Shown here in pieces: positions 38,083 through 45,929 of a DNA stretch of 59,054 nt. Where the stretch lies: the IMG/VR virus record IMGVR_UViG_3300047476_000223, positions 1 to 59,054 of that record. One strand, given 5' to 3'. The DNA is from a virus. Below the pieces are notes generated by a model. The model searched no databases. It was not told the origin of the DNA and saw only the letters and a program-made list of their open reading frames with translations. Every line of letters begins with the position of its first letter. Position 1 is the first letter of the stretch. The position numbers were made by a program, and so were the translations under genes.

Positions 38083-38420
38083 AACCCGTAGCGTGGATAA
38101 AGATACGAGAACTTACATATATGCAAGCCGTTAAAGCGTATGGCAAAGACGATTGGCAGACGAACCTTGGTTTGAAGCCTGAGCCTGATGACGAAGGTTT
38201 GTACACCGAGACTCAAGTGCAAGAACTGAAGAGAAGTTTTGAGCAGTCTGTCACTGACCCCGAGAATCAACCGAGCCAGTACGGAACAGTGCCAATGAAG
38301 GAATGGCAAGGGCTGACGGATGAGGAGATTACTGCTTTGAAGCGCAACGGCGAGAGATACATCAGTTCGCAAGACTTTGCCCGCGCCATCGAAGCCAAGC
38401 TGAAGGAGAAGAACACGTGA
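38079..38420 (+). CDS. Conserved phage early protein (EWQGLTDEEI family)
   Basis: A 113-residue protein. N-terminus KPVAWIKIRELTYMQAVKAY; a coiled middle (TETQVQELKRSFEQSV); then KEWQGLTDEEITALKRNGER and the end FARAIEAKLKEKNT. The last block is shared with the 64-residue protein at 33968 and with many phage proteins. Function unknown. Confidence 0.55.
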   Translation: MKPVAWIKIRELTYMQAVKAYGKDDWQTNLGLKPEPDDEGLYTETQVQELKRSFEQSVTDPENQPSQYGTVPMKEWQGLTDEEITALKRNGERYISSQDFARAIEAKLKEKNT

Positions 38421-38626
38421 ACGAACAGAAAGTAAGACGGGGGCGTGGGCCCGGCAAAAAGCCACGACACGGCATCACGAGCGTGCGCCTACCAGTGTAC
38501 GTTCTTGATTATTACCGCCGGAACTTTGACAACAGCACAGCTAAGATGCGCGAGGTTCTGGTTAACTATGCAGAAGAAAATGGAGCTAACAATGGTAAAG
38601 AAAGTAAAGAAGGTATTGAGCCCTGA
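38417..38626 (+). CDS. Basic ribbon-helix-helix-like protein
   Basis: A 69-residue protein starting at GTG 38417. Basic arm (RRGRGPGKKPRHG) followed by SVRLPVYVLDYYRRNF and STAKMREVLVNYAEENG, a beta strand and two helices as in RHH proteins. It is a second possible DNA-binding partner for palindromic sites. Fold assignment is tentative. Confidence 0.5.
   Translation: MNEQKVRRGRGPGKKPRHGITSVRLPVYVLDYYRRNFDNSTAKMREVLVNYAEENGANNGKESKEGIEP
38586..38598. repeat. Degenerate palindrome CTAACAATGGTAA, site 18
   Basis: Left half exact, right half with two changes. Contains start codon ATG 38592, as at five other genes. Confidence 0.5.
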
Positions 38627-39050
38627 AGCATTAGAAACCTTACGGCGTACTGCAGCGTACGCAAGACAGGTTCGACAGGAGAAGCGCAAAGAGCGTGAAC
38701 TGCGGGGTGAGCCACACCCGTACACGCCACCTAAACACAAAAAGAAAAAAGCAGCGTCAAGCCCCCAGCGCGTAGTGCAGTGGGATGAGATAAAGATACC
38801 TATGCACAAGACAGCGCAAATGATACAGGCGGTTACGAGCGGCAAGTCTGTGCTGCACGACCCAGTCAACCACCCCGCGCACTACACCACGGGCGGCATT
38901 GAGACTATCGACTTCATCGAGGCTAAAGGCTTAGGCTATAACTTGGGTAATGTGGTTAAGTACATAACTCGTGCTGGGCACAAAGGTAACCGCAAGGAAG
39001 ACCTTGAGAAAGCGCGTTGGTATTTGACGCGAGAGATTGAAACATCGTAA
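38592..39050 (+). CDS. DUF3310 protein (T7 gp1.7-like nucleotide kinase domain)
   Basis: A 152-residue protein. A basic N-terminal helix (TLRRTAAYARQVRQEKRKER) and Lys-rich linker precede the DUF3310 domain (about 92-152): DPVNHPAHYTTGGIETIDFI, then GLGYNLGNVVKYITRAGHKG and LEKARWYLTREIE. T7 gp1.7, which contains this domain, phosphorylates nucleotides, so a role in dNTP supply is plausible. Start is within a degenerate palindrome. Confidence 0.75.
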   Translation: MVKKVKKVLSPEALETLRRTAAYARQVRQEKRKERELRGEPHPYTPPKHKKKKAASSPQRVVQWDEIKIPMHKTAQMIQAVTSGKSVLHDPVNHPAHYTTGGIETIDFIEAKGLGYNLGNVVKYITRAGHKGNRKEDLEKARWYLTREIETS

Positions 39051-39059
39051 GGAGACAGT

Positions 39060-39356
39060 ATGGCTGGTACGCCTGAGAGTAAGGTTAAGTTAGCTGTCGT
39101 TAAATTGCTTAAGCAATACGGCGTTTATTTCTTTTTCCCCGCAACTCACGGGTACGGACGCTCAGGCGTGCCAGACATCGTATGCTGTATCAACGGTAGG
39201 TTTTTAGCTATTGAATGTAAAGCTGGAAAGAACGAGCCCACTGCACTGCAACAACGAGAAATAAACCAGATACAAGCAGCGGGTGGTATGGCAATGGTGG
39301 TCAGAGAAGACCTAACATTGTTAGAATTTTTATTGAAGGAGCTAACGTATGAGTGA
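39060..39356 (+). CDS. VRR-NUC domain nuclease
   Basis: A 98-residue PD-(D/E)XK nuclease. The catalytic order is visible: an early Glu/Lys helix (TPESKVKLAVVKLLKQYGVY), GRSGVPDIV with D38, then AIECKAG with E52 and K54, and QQREINQIQAAGG. VRR-NUC proteins cut branched DNA such as Holliday junctions. Placement just before DNA polymerase suits recombination or debranching before packaging. Palindrome site 19 lies near its end (DLTLLEF). Confidence 0.82.
   Translation: MAGTPESKVKLAVVKLLKQYGVYFFFPATHGYGRSGVPDIVCCINGRFLAIECKAGKNEPTALQQREINQIQAAGGMAMVVREDLTLLEFLLKELTYE
39312..39324. repeat. Palindrome CTAACATTGTTAG, exact, site 19
   Basis: Inside the VRR-NUC gene near its 3' end; read as Leu-Thr-Leu-Leu. 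Confidence 0.85.
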
Positions 39357-39849
39357 AATGCAAGCAGAATTACGGGTAGAACTAAGCGAAGGCGTTGCGC
39401 TGTTGCTGCAGCGTATGGAGTCGCACCCAGAAGAGTTTAACTCGGAGCGTGGTAAGTGGAGTCATGTGCTGAGTGTAGTAGAGGAGCGGATGTTTAACCC
39501 GCAGAACAAACGCAGGGCTGAGCCGTGGATGACTGACGAAGAAATCCGTGCCGTATGGGGTGGCTACCAAAAGATCAAGCAAAAAAGCTTTCACGACTTT
39601 GTGATGAAGAAGCTGCTGGACGATGGTGAGGGAGAAATAATGACACCTGAGCTGCGGGCGTTTACAACAAAGCACCCACCTGTCTTAAACCCGAACTACC
39701 CCATGCAACCCGGCGGAGTATATCCTTCGTGGGAAACCGCGACATCTCAAACTTCAACCACATCTTTAGTCACTAGTACCTTTGGGTCAGTAGAGCCTGA
39801 ACCATCGCCGTCGTTCATCGAAAAAGTTAAAAAGGCACTTGGCCAATGA
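39349..39849 (+). CDS. Conserved phage protein next to DNA polymerase
   Basis: A 166-residue protein. The N-terminal part (LSEGVALLLQRMESHPEEFN, then WSHVLSVVEERMF) and the segment WMTDEEIRAVWGGYQKI are frequent in phages with a similar replication block. The C-terminal half is Pro/Ser/Thr-rich and probably disordered. No catalytic motif. Possibly a polymerase accessory; unknown. Confidence 0.5.
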   Translation: MSEMQAELRVELSEGVALLLQRMESHPEEFNSERGKWSHVLSVVEERMFNPQNKRRAEPWMTDEEIRAVWGGYQKIKQKSFHDFVMKKLLDDGEGEIMTPELRAFTTKHPPVLNPNYPMQPGGVYPSWETATSQTSTTSLVTSTFGSVEPEPSPSFIEKVKKALGQ

Positions 39850-41672
39850 AAATAATCGCGTTGGATTTTGAGACGTACTACGATAGAGAGTACAGCCTCA
39901 GCAAAATAACGACTGAGGAGTACATACGCGATCCACGATTTGAAACTATAGGAGTGGGGGTAAAAGAAGATGGACAACCTGCAGTGTGGGTATCAGGTAC
40001 ACACGACAAAATCAAGGCGTTTCTTGAATCGCTCGACCTACATGAGCATCTGGTACTCGCTCATAACGCTATGTTTGATGCCGCTATTCTTAACTGGCGT
40101 TTTGGTATCCGCCCTCGGGGTTGGCTTGATACGCTTAGCATGGCCCGTGCTCTACATACCATTGAAGTGGGGGGATCACTGGCTGCACTCGCTGCGTATT
40201 ACAAGCTGGGTGCGAAAGGTACGGAAGTCATCAACGCTCTTGGTAAAAGGCGAACGGACTTCACGGCGCAAGAGTTAGCTGCGTATGGCGAGTACTGCAA
40301 GAACGACTGTGCACTGACCCTTGACCTGTTCAAGATACTGTCGCAGAACTTCGCCAAGGAAGAGTTGAAGCTTGTCGACTTGACCATCCGCATGTTCTCG
40401 GAGCCAGTGCTGGAGTTGAGCCCTACTATATTGCACGGGCACTTGGATGAGGTGCAGGTAAATAAGAAAAAACTATTAGAGGCTGTGACCATGGTGGACA
40501 AAGGCCAGCTCATGTCGAACGACAAGTTAGCGGCAACGCTAAAGCTGTTGAGGGTGCAGCCACCTACGAAGATAAGCCCAACGACGGGTAAGGAGACCTA
40601 CGCTTTTGCAAAGAGTGACGAAACATTCAAGCTATTGCTAGAACACCCTGACGTTCGAGTGCAAGCTATTGTGGCTGCTAGGTTAGGTGTTAAGTCTACG
40701 CTGGAGGAGACACGCACTCAACGTTTCATCGAGATTGCTGCGCGGGGCACTTTGCCTATCCCTCTGCGCTACTACGCTGCACACACCGGGCGTTGGGGTG
40801 GGGACGACAAAGTCAATATGCAGAACCTCCCCCGAAGCTCTCCGCTCAAACAAGCCATCTTAGCCCCGCCGGGTTACATGATGATTGACGCTGACTCTTC
40901 GCAGATTGAAGCGCGAACGCTGGCGTGGCTGGCGGAGCAGAACGATTTGGTGGAAGCATTCGACCGGGGTGAAGACGTGTATTGCATTATGGCATCTGCC
41001 ATCTACGGGCGACACATTACCAAGGCTGACAAAAACGAACGATTTGTCGGAAAGACAACTATTCTGGGTTGTGGCTACGGGATGGGCGCGGCTAAGTTTC
41101 AGGCCCAGCTAAAGAACTTCAACGTGGTGTTAGAGCTTGAAGAGTGCCAGCGCATCATCAACGTGTACCGCGAGACCTACCCCATGATTCCGGCATTCTG
41201 GAAAAAGGCTGGCGATGCTCTTGGAACTATCATGTCTAATCAGGCGGGGGAGCTGGGTAGGGATGGCATCTTAAAAATTGACGGGTTGCAAGGCATTCTT
41301 TTGCCAAACGGCATGCGCGTTAAGTACCCCAACCTGCGCAAGGTCATAAATGATGACGGCAAGACGGAGATGGTGTACGATACAAAGAGGGGGAAAGCAA
41401 CCATACCGAATAGGATATACGGCGGCAAGGTGACAGAGAACGTTTGCCAAGCCCTAGCCCGCATCGCAATCGGTAAGCAAATGCTGATGATTGCCAAGAA
41501 ATACAAGGTTGTAATGACGGTGCACGATGCTGTTGCTTGTATCGTGCCGGAGAGTGAAGTTGAGACAGCACGGGAATTCGTTGAGATTTGTATGCGTATA
41601 CGCCCCGAGTGGGCACCTGAGCTGCCTCTTAATTGCGAATCAGGGTATGGAAGGAGCTACGGAGAATGTTAG
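39846..41672 (+). CDS. Family A DNA polymerase with 3'-5' exonuclease
   Basis: A 608-residue replicative polymerase of the Pol I/T7 group. The exonuclease domain has DFET (about 7-10), LVLAHNAMFDAAIL (about 69-82) and YCKNDC. In the polymerase domain motif A is MMIDADSSQIEAR (about 345-357), motif B VGKTTILGCGYGMG (about 400-413) and motif C VHDAV (about 559-563). It is shorter than T7 gp5 and lacks a 5'-3' exonuclease. All catalytic acids are present. It overlaps the gene before by four bases. Confidence 0.95.
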   Translation: MKIIALDFETYYDREYSLSKITTEEYIRDPRFETIGVGVKEDGQPAVWVSGTHDKIKAFLESLDLHEHLVLAHNAMFDAAILNWRFGIRPRGWLDTLSMARALHTIEVGGSLAALAAYYKLGAKGTEVINALGKRRTDFTAQELAAYGEYCKNDCALTLDLFKILSQNFAKEELKLVDLTIRMFSEPVLELSPTILHGHLDEVQVNKKKLLEAVTMVDKGQLMSNDKLAATLKLLRVQPPTKISPTTGKETYAFAKSDETFKLLLEHPDVRVQAIVAARLGVKSTLEETRTQRFIEIAARGTLPIPLRYYAAHTGRWGGDDKVNMQNLPRSSPLKQAILAPPGYMMIDADSSQIEARTLAWLAEQNDLVEAFDRGEDVYCIMASAIYGRHITKADKNERFVGKTTILGCGYGMGAAKFQAQLKNFNVVLELEECQRIINVYRETYPMIPAFWKKAGDALGTIMSNQAGELGRDGILKIDGLQGILLPNGMRVKYPNLRKVINDDGKTEMVYDTKRGKATIPNRIYGGKVTENVCQALARIAIGKQMLMIAKKYKVVMTVHDAVACIVPESEVETAREFVEICMRIRPEWAPELPLNCESGYGRSYGEC

Positions 41673-42013
41673 ACATTACATGGGGTGTCGTTGGGCTATC
41701 GTGCGGTATCGTCGGTAGTATGGTGTATAGCTGGGTTGAGCAGAAGAAACGCAAGGCTGGTGCTAGACCAGAAGAAATTTCCTATGAAACACAGACCGCC
41801 ATATTGAAGAGCGCCGACCACAACACTACACCCCAGATGCGCGTAGGAGTGATCGAGGCCATGAACGGACGCATCCTTGAAGTTGCAACCGCCACACAAA
41901 TACACGGGCACAATCACTACGAGTGGAAGACAGAGATGTACGTGGTACCTGAAGACCAAAAGCTGAGTGAAGCTATCGCTGTCGTGATGTTGATGAAGGG
42001 TTTGGAGAAATGA
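41666..42013 (+). CDS. Small membrane-anchored protein
   Basis: A 115-residue protein from ATG 41666 (MLDITWGVVGLSCGIVGSMV). One N-terminal membrane helix (about 5-22), then a soluble domain (PQMRVGVIEAMNGRILEVAT; HYEWKTEMYVV). The start codon region GAGAATGTTAGA keeps one half of the palindrome. It lies between polymerase and Cas4-like nuclease genes. Function unknown. Confidence 0.5.
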   Translation: MLDITWGVVGLSCGIVGSMVYSWVEQKKRKAGARPEEISYETQTAILKSADHNTTPQMRVGVIEAMNGRILEVATATQIHGHNHYEWKTEMYVVPEDQKLSEAIAVVMLMKGLEK

Positions 42014-42684
42014 TTCCAGCATGGTCTTACAGCAGCATCAAAACCTTCGATCAATGCCCGAAGAAATATCATCATCTACGTATACTTAAGGACTTCAAAG
42101 ATGAGGATTCGACTGCGACGATCTATGGTAAGGAGCTTCATAAAGCGGCGGAAGATTACATCAAGGAAGGCACTCCGATTCCGCCGAGGTTTGCTTTTCT
42201 CCAACCTGTTATGGACTCGCTTAGCAAAATTGAAGGCGAGAAGCACTGCGAAATAAAACTGGGTATAGCCAAGCGTGACGGTAAGTTTGCGCCGTGCGAC
42301 TTCTTTGCAAAGGACGTGTGGTGGCGGGGTATTGCCGACCTTCTTATCATTAACGAAGAGAAACAGACTGCTTATCTGGTGGACTACAAGACCAGCAAGA
42401 ACGCTAAGTACGCCGATACCAAACAGCTAGACCTGTTGGCCGGTGCAGTGTTCACGCACTTTCCCAAAGTGGTAGAGATTAAATCCGCGCTGCTGTTTGT
42501 AGTTAGTAATGAGATCGTAAAGAAAAAGCACGAGTTTATGATGCAGACTTCGTACCTAAACTCGATGGAGCCGGAGTTGGTTCGGTTGGAAGCCGCAATA
42601 AAGACAAACGTGTGGAACCCAGTACCTAGCCCACTGTGCAAGTTCTGCCCTGTAACAAGCTGTGCACACAATAGGAAAGGATAG
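42010..42684 (+). CDS. Cas4/RecB-like PD-(D/E)XK nuclease with Fe-S cysteines
   Basis: A 224-residue nuclease. The start SYSSIKTFDQCPKKYHHL is typical of the RecB/AddB/Cas4 group. Active-site parts are a GKELHKAAEDYI helix, GIADLLI (D about 108) and YLVDYKTSK (D125, K127). One cysteine near residue 16 and three near the end (CKFCPVTSC) have the layout of a 4Fe-4S cluster. Known relatives are 5'-3' exonucleases. It probably processes DNA ends with the SNF2 helicase or the polymerase. Confidence 0.82.
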   Translation: MIPAWSYSSIKTFDQCPKKYHHLRILKDFKDEDSTATIYGKELHKAAEDYIKEGTPIPPRFAFLQPVMDSLSKIEGEKHCEIKLGIAKRDGKFAPCDFFAKDVWWRGIADLLIINEEKQTAYLVDYKTSKNAKYADTKQLDLLAGAVFTHFPKVVEIKSALLFVVSNEIVKKKHEFMMQTSYLNSMEPELVRLEAAIKTNVWNPVPSPLCKFCPVTSCAHNRKG

Positions 42685-42686
42685 CT

Positions 42687-42896
42687 ATGACAGACGAAGA
42701 AAAGCAACAAACAGAAGCGTATATAAAGTTGCAAGATAACGTACAAAAACTGGTAATTAGCGCGGTGTACGATGAGCTGGTTGCTAACCCTTACGGCATG
42801 CTGGCAAACCACATAAGAATGATCTTACAAAGCACGATAAACGACGAAATGAAGCAGTACCGTATAACCCGTACAGGGCAGACGGCACAATACTAA
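42687..42896 (+). CDS. Small helical protein
   Basis: A 69-residue protein (EEKQQTEAYIKLQDNVQKLV; LANHIRMILQSTINDEMKQY), all helical, two bases after the nuclease stop. Could be a subunit of a replication complex; not recognised. Confidence 0.45.
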   Translation: MTDEEKQQTEAYIKLQDNVQKLVISAVYDELVANPYGMLANHIRMILQSTINDEMKQYRITRTGQTAQY

Positions 42897-42906
42897 GGAG
42901 AAGTTG

Positions 42907-43287
42907 ATGACTGAAGCTGAAGCACAAAAGTGCATCGACCTAGTACTTAAAGAGTACCCCGACTTAACTGCAAACGGGTTTAAGTACACAAGCAGGTATG
43001 ACGGAGATTGGGGTAATGACCACGGGCCTGTCTCACCCGAAGGGTTTATTACTGTAGTCGAATGGCTACTTAACTACGATGCGCTTGACCGTAGGAAAAC
43101 CATCAATACCAGCAGAGGTAGTTACGGATGGAAGCACGTAGTGGAGCGGGACACTAAGCAGTACGTAAGCAACGGGGACTTTATTTGTGGCGCTTTATAT
43201 CTCAAATACAATATGAAACGTATGCCCCGTTCCCCCAATGCGTATTTCAATTTAAGGAAGGAAACATCTCATGCCGTACGTAAATAA
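42907..43287 (+). CDS. Early protein of unknown function
   Basis: A 126-residue protein from ATG 42907 (AAGGAGAAGTTG upstream; TTG one codon earlier is possible). Helical N-terminus (AEAQKCIDLVLKEYPDLTAN), aromatic centre (SRYDGDWGNDHGPVSPEGFI), basic end. No family recognised. Confidence 0.5.
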   Translation: MTEAEAQKCIDLVLKEYPDLTANGFKYTSRYDGDWGNDHGPVSPEGFITVVEWLLNYDALDRRKTINTSRGSYGWKHVVERDTKQYVSNGDFICGALYLKYNMKRMPRSPNAYFNLRKETSHAVRK

Positions 43288-43564
43288 ACCACGCCCATAC
43301 AAAAAAGAATACGAAGAGTATCAGGGCACACCAGAGCAGATTAAGAAACGCGCCACGCGCAATGCAGCCCGTGCCAAGCTGATGAAGGAAGGCAAAGTCA
43401 GCAAGGGTGACGGTAAAGATGTTGCGCACACTAAAGCTTTATCTAAGGGCGGCACCAACGCAACAGGCCTCAAGGTAGAGAGTGCTGGCGCTAACCGGTC
43501 TTTCTTACGCGGTGCTGACCGTAGCCTGAAATCTGAAGTCAGTAAGCGGGAACGGAAGAAGTGA
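43271..43564 (+). CDS. HNH-like small basic protein
   Basis: A 97-residue protein. PRPYKKEYEEYQGTPEQIKK and the later KGDGKDVAHTKALSKGGTNA, VESAGANRSF match a phage family related to HNH nucleases, in which the motif is usually D-H...GG...N. Here the first position reads VAH, so the first acid is lost while His, the GG turn and N remain. Activity is therefore doubtful. Strongly basic, DNA binding likely. Confidence 0.6.
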   Translation: MPYVNKPRPYKKEYEEYQGTPEQIKKRATRNAARAKLMKEGKVSKGDGKDVAHTKALSKGGTNATGLKVESAGANRSFLRGADRSLKSEVSKRERKK

Positions 43565-43776
43565 CGATTGATGGGCCCCCCTATGACGACATGACGGTGG
43601 AAGAAGCCAAGATGATCTGGCTAACAATGTTAGGTTCTGATTGGGTAGACGAAGACATACTGCTAAACGAGCCGTACGGCTCTATGCTTGACGTTGCGGG
43701 CATGGTTTTAGAGCAGGAAGGTTTATTGGAATACGACTCTTACAAATACAAAATAAAACTCAGATGCAAATCGTAG
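43561..43776 (+). CDS. Small acidic protein
   Basis: A 71-residue protein from GTG 43561, overlapping the previous stop. MTIDGPPYDDMTVEEAKMIW with LTMLG encoded by palindrome site 20. Acidic and helical. Function unknown. Confidence 0.45.
   Translation: MTIDGPPYDDMTVEEAKMIWLTMLGSDWVDEDILLNEPYGSMLDVAGMVLEQEGLLEYDSYKYKIKLRCKS
43621..43633. repeat. Palindrome CTAACAATGTTAG, exact, site 20
   Basis: Most rightward exact copy; inside a small gene as Leu-Thr-Met-Leu-Gly, 140 bases before the helicase start. Confidence 0.85.
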
Positions 43777-45323
43777 ATAACAAAGTCATCGTCATACGTA
43801 CGAGACGCCCGCACTTGATAACGGAGACGATCAAAAAGAGCAAGGTCATCGGTAGACTGCCGGATGATCTGCATGATGTCGCCGTGCATTACGGGTTACC
43901 TGAAACCCAAGCACTAGCTAAGCTGAACATAAAGAATGTGCCGTCACCCATAATCCGAGACTACGACTGGCCGGGCCAGTTCAAACCATTCGAGCACCAA
44001 AAGCAAACCGCAGCGTTCCTCACCCTGCGCAAACGTGCGTTCTGTTTTAACGAACAGGGTACAGGCAAGACGGCTGCTGTTATCTGGGCGGCGGACTATC
44101 TGATGAAGCTGGGTCTGGTGCGCCGTGTGCTTATCATTTGCCCGTTGTCTATTATGAAATCGGCATGGCAGAACGACCTGTTCCGGTTTGCTGTGCACCG
44201 TAGCTGCGACATTGCGTATGGCAAGCGCGACCAGCGTAAGTCAGTAATCAACGGCGAGGCAGAGTTTGTCATTATTAATTTTGACGGGCTGGATATTGTT
44301 AAGGACGAAGTTATGAACGGCGGGTTTGACCTGATCGTCGTAGACGAAGCCTCGGCATATAAGAACATGCAGACTGCACGCTGGAAAACATTGAAGTCAG
44401 TGCTCACTCCGGATACTTGGCTGTGGATGCTGACCGGCACTCCGGCGGCACAATCCCCTGTGGACGCTTACGGCATAGCAAAGCTGGTCAATCCCGATGG
44501 GGTGCCCAAGTTCTTTGGTCAGTTCCGCGACAAGGTGATGGAAAAGGTAGGCCAGTTCCGTTGGATACCAAGGCCCAACGCGGAAGTCACCGTGCATAAC
44601 GCATTACAACCGGCAATAAGGTTTGAAAAAGCGCAATGTCTGGACCTGCCGGAGGTAACCTATACAGAACGGGATGCCCCGCTGAGCCCTCAGCAGAGGT
44701 TGTACTACAAGATTCTGAAGGAGCAAATGCTGATCAACGCCGGGGGTGAGGAAGTTACGTCTGTCAACGCAGCGGTAAACCTGAACAAGCTTCTGCAAAT
44801 CTCGGGCGGTGCGGTCTACTCTGACACTAAGGAGATCATTGAGTTTGATGTGTCCAACCGGCTGAAGGTAGTGCAAGAAGTTATCGAGGAATCAAGCAAC
44901 AAGGTGCTGGTGTTTGTGCCGTTCACACATACTATTGAGCTACTGATGAGCCACCTTACAGCTGTTGGTATTACGTGCGACATCATAAGCGGGCAGGTTA
45001 CGGTCAACAAACGCAACGATGTAATACAAAGGTTTCAAAATAGTAAAGAGCCAAGAGTGTTAATTATTCAACCACAGGCAGCGTCCCATGGGTTGACATT
45101 GACGGCAGCAGATACGATTATTTGGTACGCGCCCGTAACGAGTGTAGAAACTTACCTACAGGCAAATGCACGGATCAATCGCCCCGGACAGAAGAACGCG
45201 ATGACTATTGTGCATATCAAAGGCAGCGAGGTGGAGGCAAGGCTTTATCGCATGCTGCGCAACAACATAGCTAACCACACAAAAATAATCGATTTATACA
45301 AACAAGAGCTTAAAGACGCTTGA
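43764..45323 (+). CDS. SNF2-like DEAD/DEAH helicase
   Basis: A 519-residue superfamily 2 ATPase. Walker A EQGTGKT (about 97-103), motif Ia ICPLSIMKSAWQ, motif II VVDEAS (DEAS form, about 192-197), motif III LTGTP (about 222-226), and C-terminal motifs V/VI ASHGLTLTAADTIIW and QANARINRPGQ (about 466-476). The DEAS and NRxGQ forms are typical of phage SNF2-type helicases used in DNA repair, recombination or replication restart. Preceded by nucleases, consistent with end processing. Confidence 0.9.
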   Translation: MQIVDNKVIVIRTRRPHLITETIKKSKVIGRLPDDLHDVAVHYGLPETQALAKLNIKNVPSPIIRDYDWPGQFKPFEHQKQTAAFLTLRKRAFCFNEQGTGKTAAVIWAADYLMKLGLVRRVLIICPLSIMKSAWQNDLFRFAVHRSCDIAYGKRDQRKSVINGEAEFVIINFDGLDIVKDEVMNGGFDLIVVDEASAYKNMQTARWKTLKSVLTPDTWLWMLTGTPAAQSPVDAYGIAKLVNPDGVPKFFGQFRDKVMEKVGQFRWIPRPNAEVTVHNALQPAIRFEKAQCLDLPEVTYTERDAPLSPQQRLYYKILKEQMLINAGGEEVTSVNAAVNLNKLLQISGGAVYSDTKEIIEFDVSNRLKVVQEVIEESSNKVLVFVPFTHTIELLMSHLTAVGITCDIISGQVTVNKRNDVIQRFQNSKEPRVLIIQPQAASHGLTLTAADTIIWYAPVTSVETYLQANARINRPGQKNAMTIVHIKGSEVEARLYRMLRNNIANHTKIIDLYKQELKDA

Positions 45324-45347
45324 CAATGTCAAAAGTTAGTGTATAGT
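45320..45347 (+). promoter_or_regulatory. Promoter of the SSB-like operon with overlapping palindrome
   Basis: TTGACA (45320-45325), 16-base spacer, TATAGT (45342-45347). The -35 box is half of a perfect palindrome TTGACAATGTCAA (45320-45332), which has the same centre and shape as the dispersed CTAACAATGTTAG. A 180-base leader without a gene follows up to 45527. Confidence 0.65.
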
Positions 45348-45527
45348 TCAGGTATCAGCGCGCGAGTGCTGGTGGTAGTGGCAGGTTGAATGTTGAAGTG
45401 ACGACACCCAAGCTGCGTGTGGGGCTAATAACTGCAGCGGCGGGGGCTGAGCTAAAACCGTAGGATTTTTTCGTTTGCCTATAGGTCTTCCACTCAGTGA
45501 CCCCGCAATTTTATTGAAGGAGCTACG

Positions 45528-45929
45528 ATGGATATATCGGATTACCCCGCAGATAAGTTGGCGGAGGTGTATATAAAAATACGAGATAAGCGGGACGAGC
45601 TGCAGCGTCAGTTTGACGCGGAATACAAAAGGCTTGAAGAACAACTATCGCTCGTGGCAAGCGAAATGTTGGAGTTGTGCAAAGAGAACGGCGCTGATAG
45701 CATCAAGACCCCCGCCGGTACCATAATGCGCAGAGTAGATACAAGGTTTTGGACAAGTGATTGGGATTCGTTCTACGACTTTGTGCAGGAGCATAATGCG
45801 TTTGGTCTGTTTGAAAAACGTATTAGTCAAGGTAACATGAAGCAGTTCCTCGAAGAAAACCCGGATGTACTGCCGAAAGGTCTTATGTCCGATAGTAAGT
45901 ATAAAATTACCGTAAGGAGAAGCAAATGA
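45528..45929 (+). CDS. Conserved coiled-coil phage protein
   Basis: A 133-residue protein. N-terminal coiled coil (LAEVYIKIRDKRDELQRQFD, about 11-55), then IKTPAGTIMRRVDTRFWTSD and FGLFEKRISQGNMKQFLEEN with PDVLPKGL. This layout is widely found in phages beside an SSB-like gene; some call it Mu Gam-like, which binds DNA ends, but the match here is only general. GAAGGAG precedes the start. Confidence 0.6.
   Translation: MDISDYPADKLAEVYIKIRDKRDELQRQFDAEYKRLEEQLSLVASEMLELCKENGADSIKTPAGTIMRRVDTRFWTSDWDSFYDFVQEHNAFGLFEKRISQGNMKQFLEENPDVLPKGLMSDSKYKITVRRSK

Noticed and set aside
43271-43564. Fully active HNH endonuclease
   Set aside because: The expected acidic residue before the His is replaced (VAH), so only an HNH-like label is kept.
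23396-43633. CRISPR-like array
   Set aside because: The palindromes are spaced irregularly by hundreds of bases with genes between them, so they are not repeats with spacers.
45348-45527. Non-coding RNA or riboswitch in the leader before the SSB-like operon
   Set aside because: I could not find a convincing conserved fold or terminator in the 180 bases; left as a plain leader.
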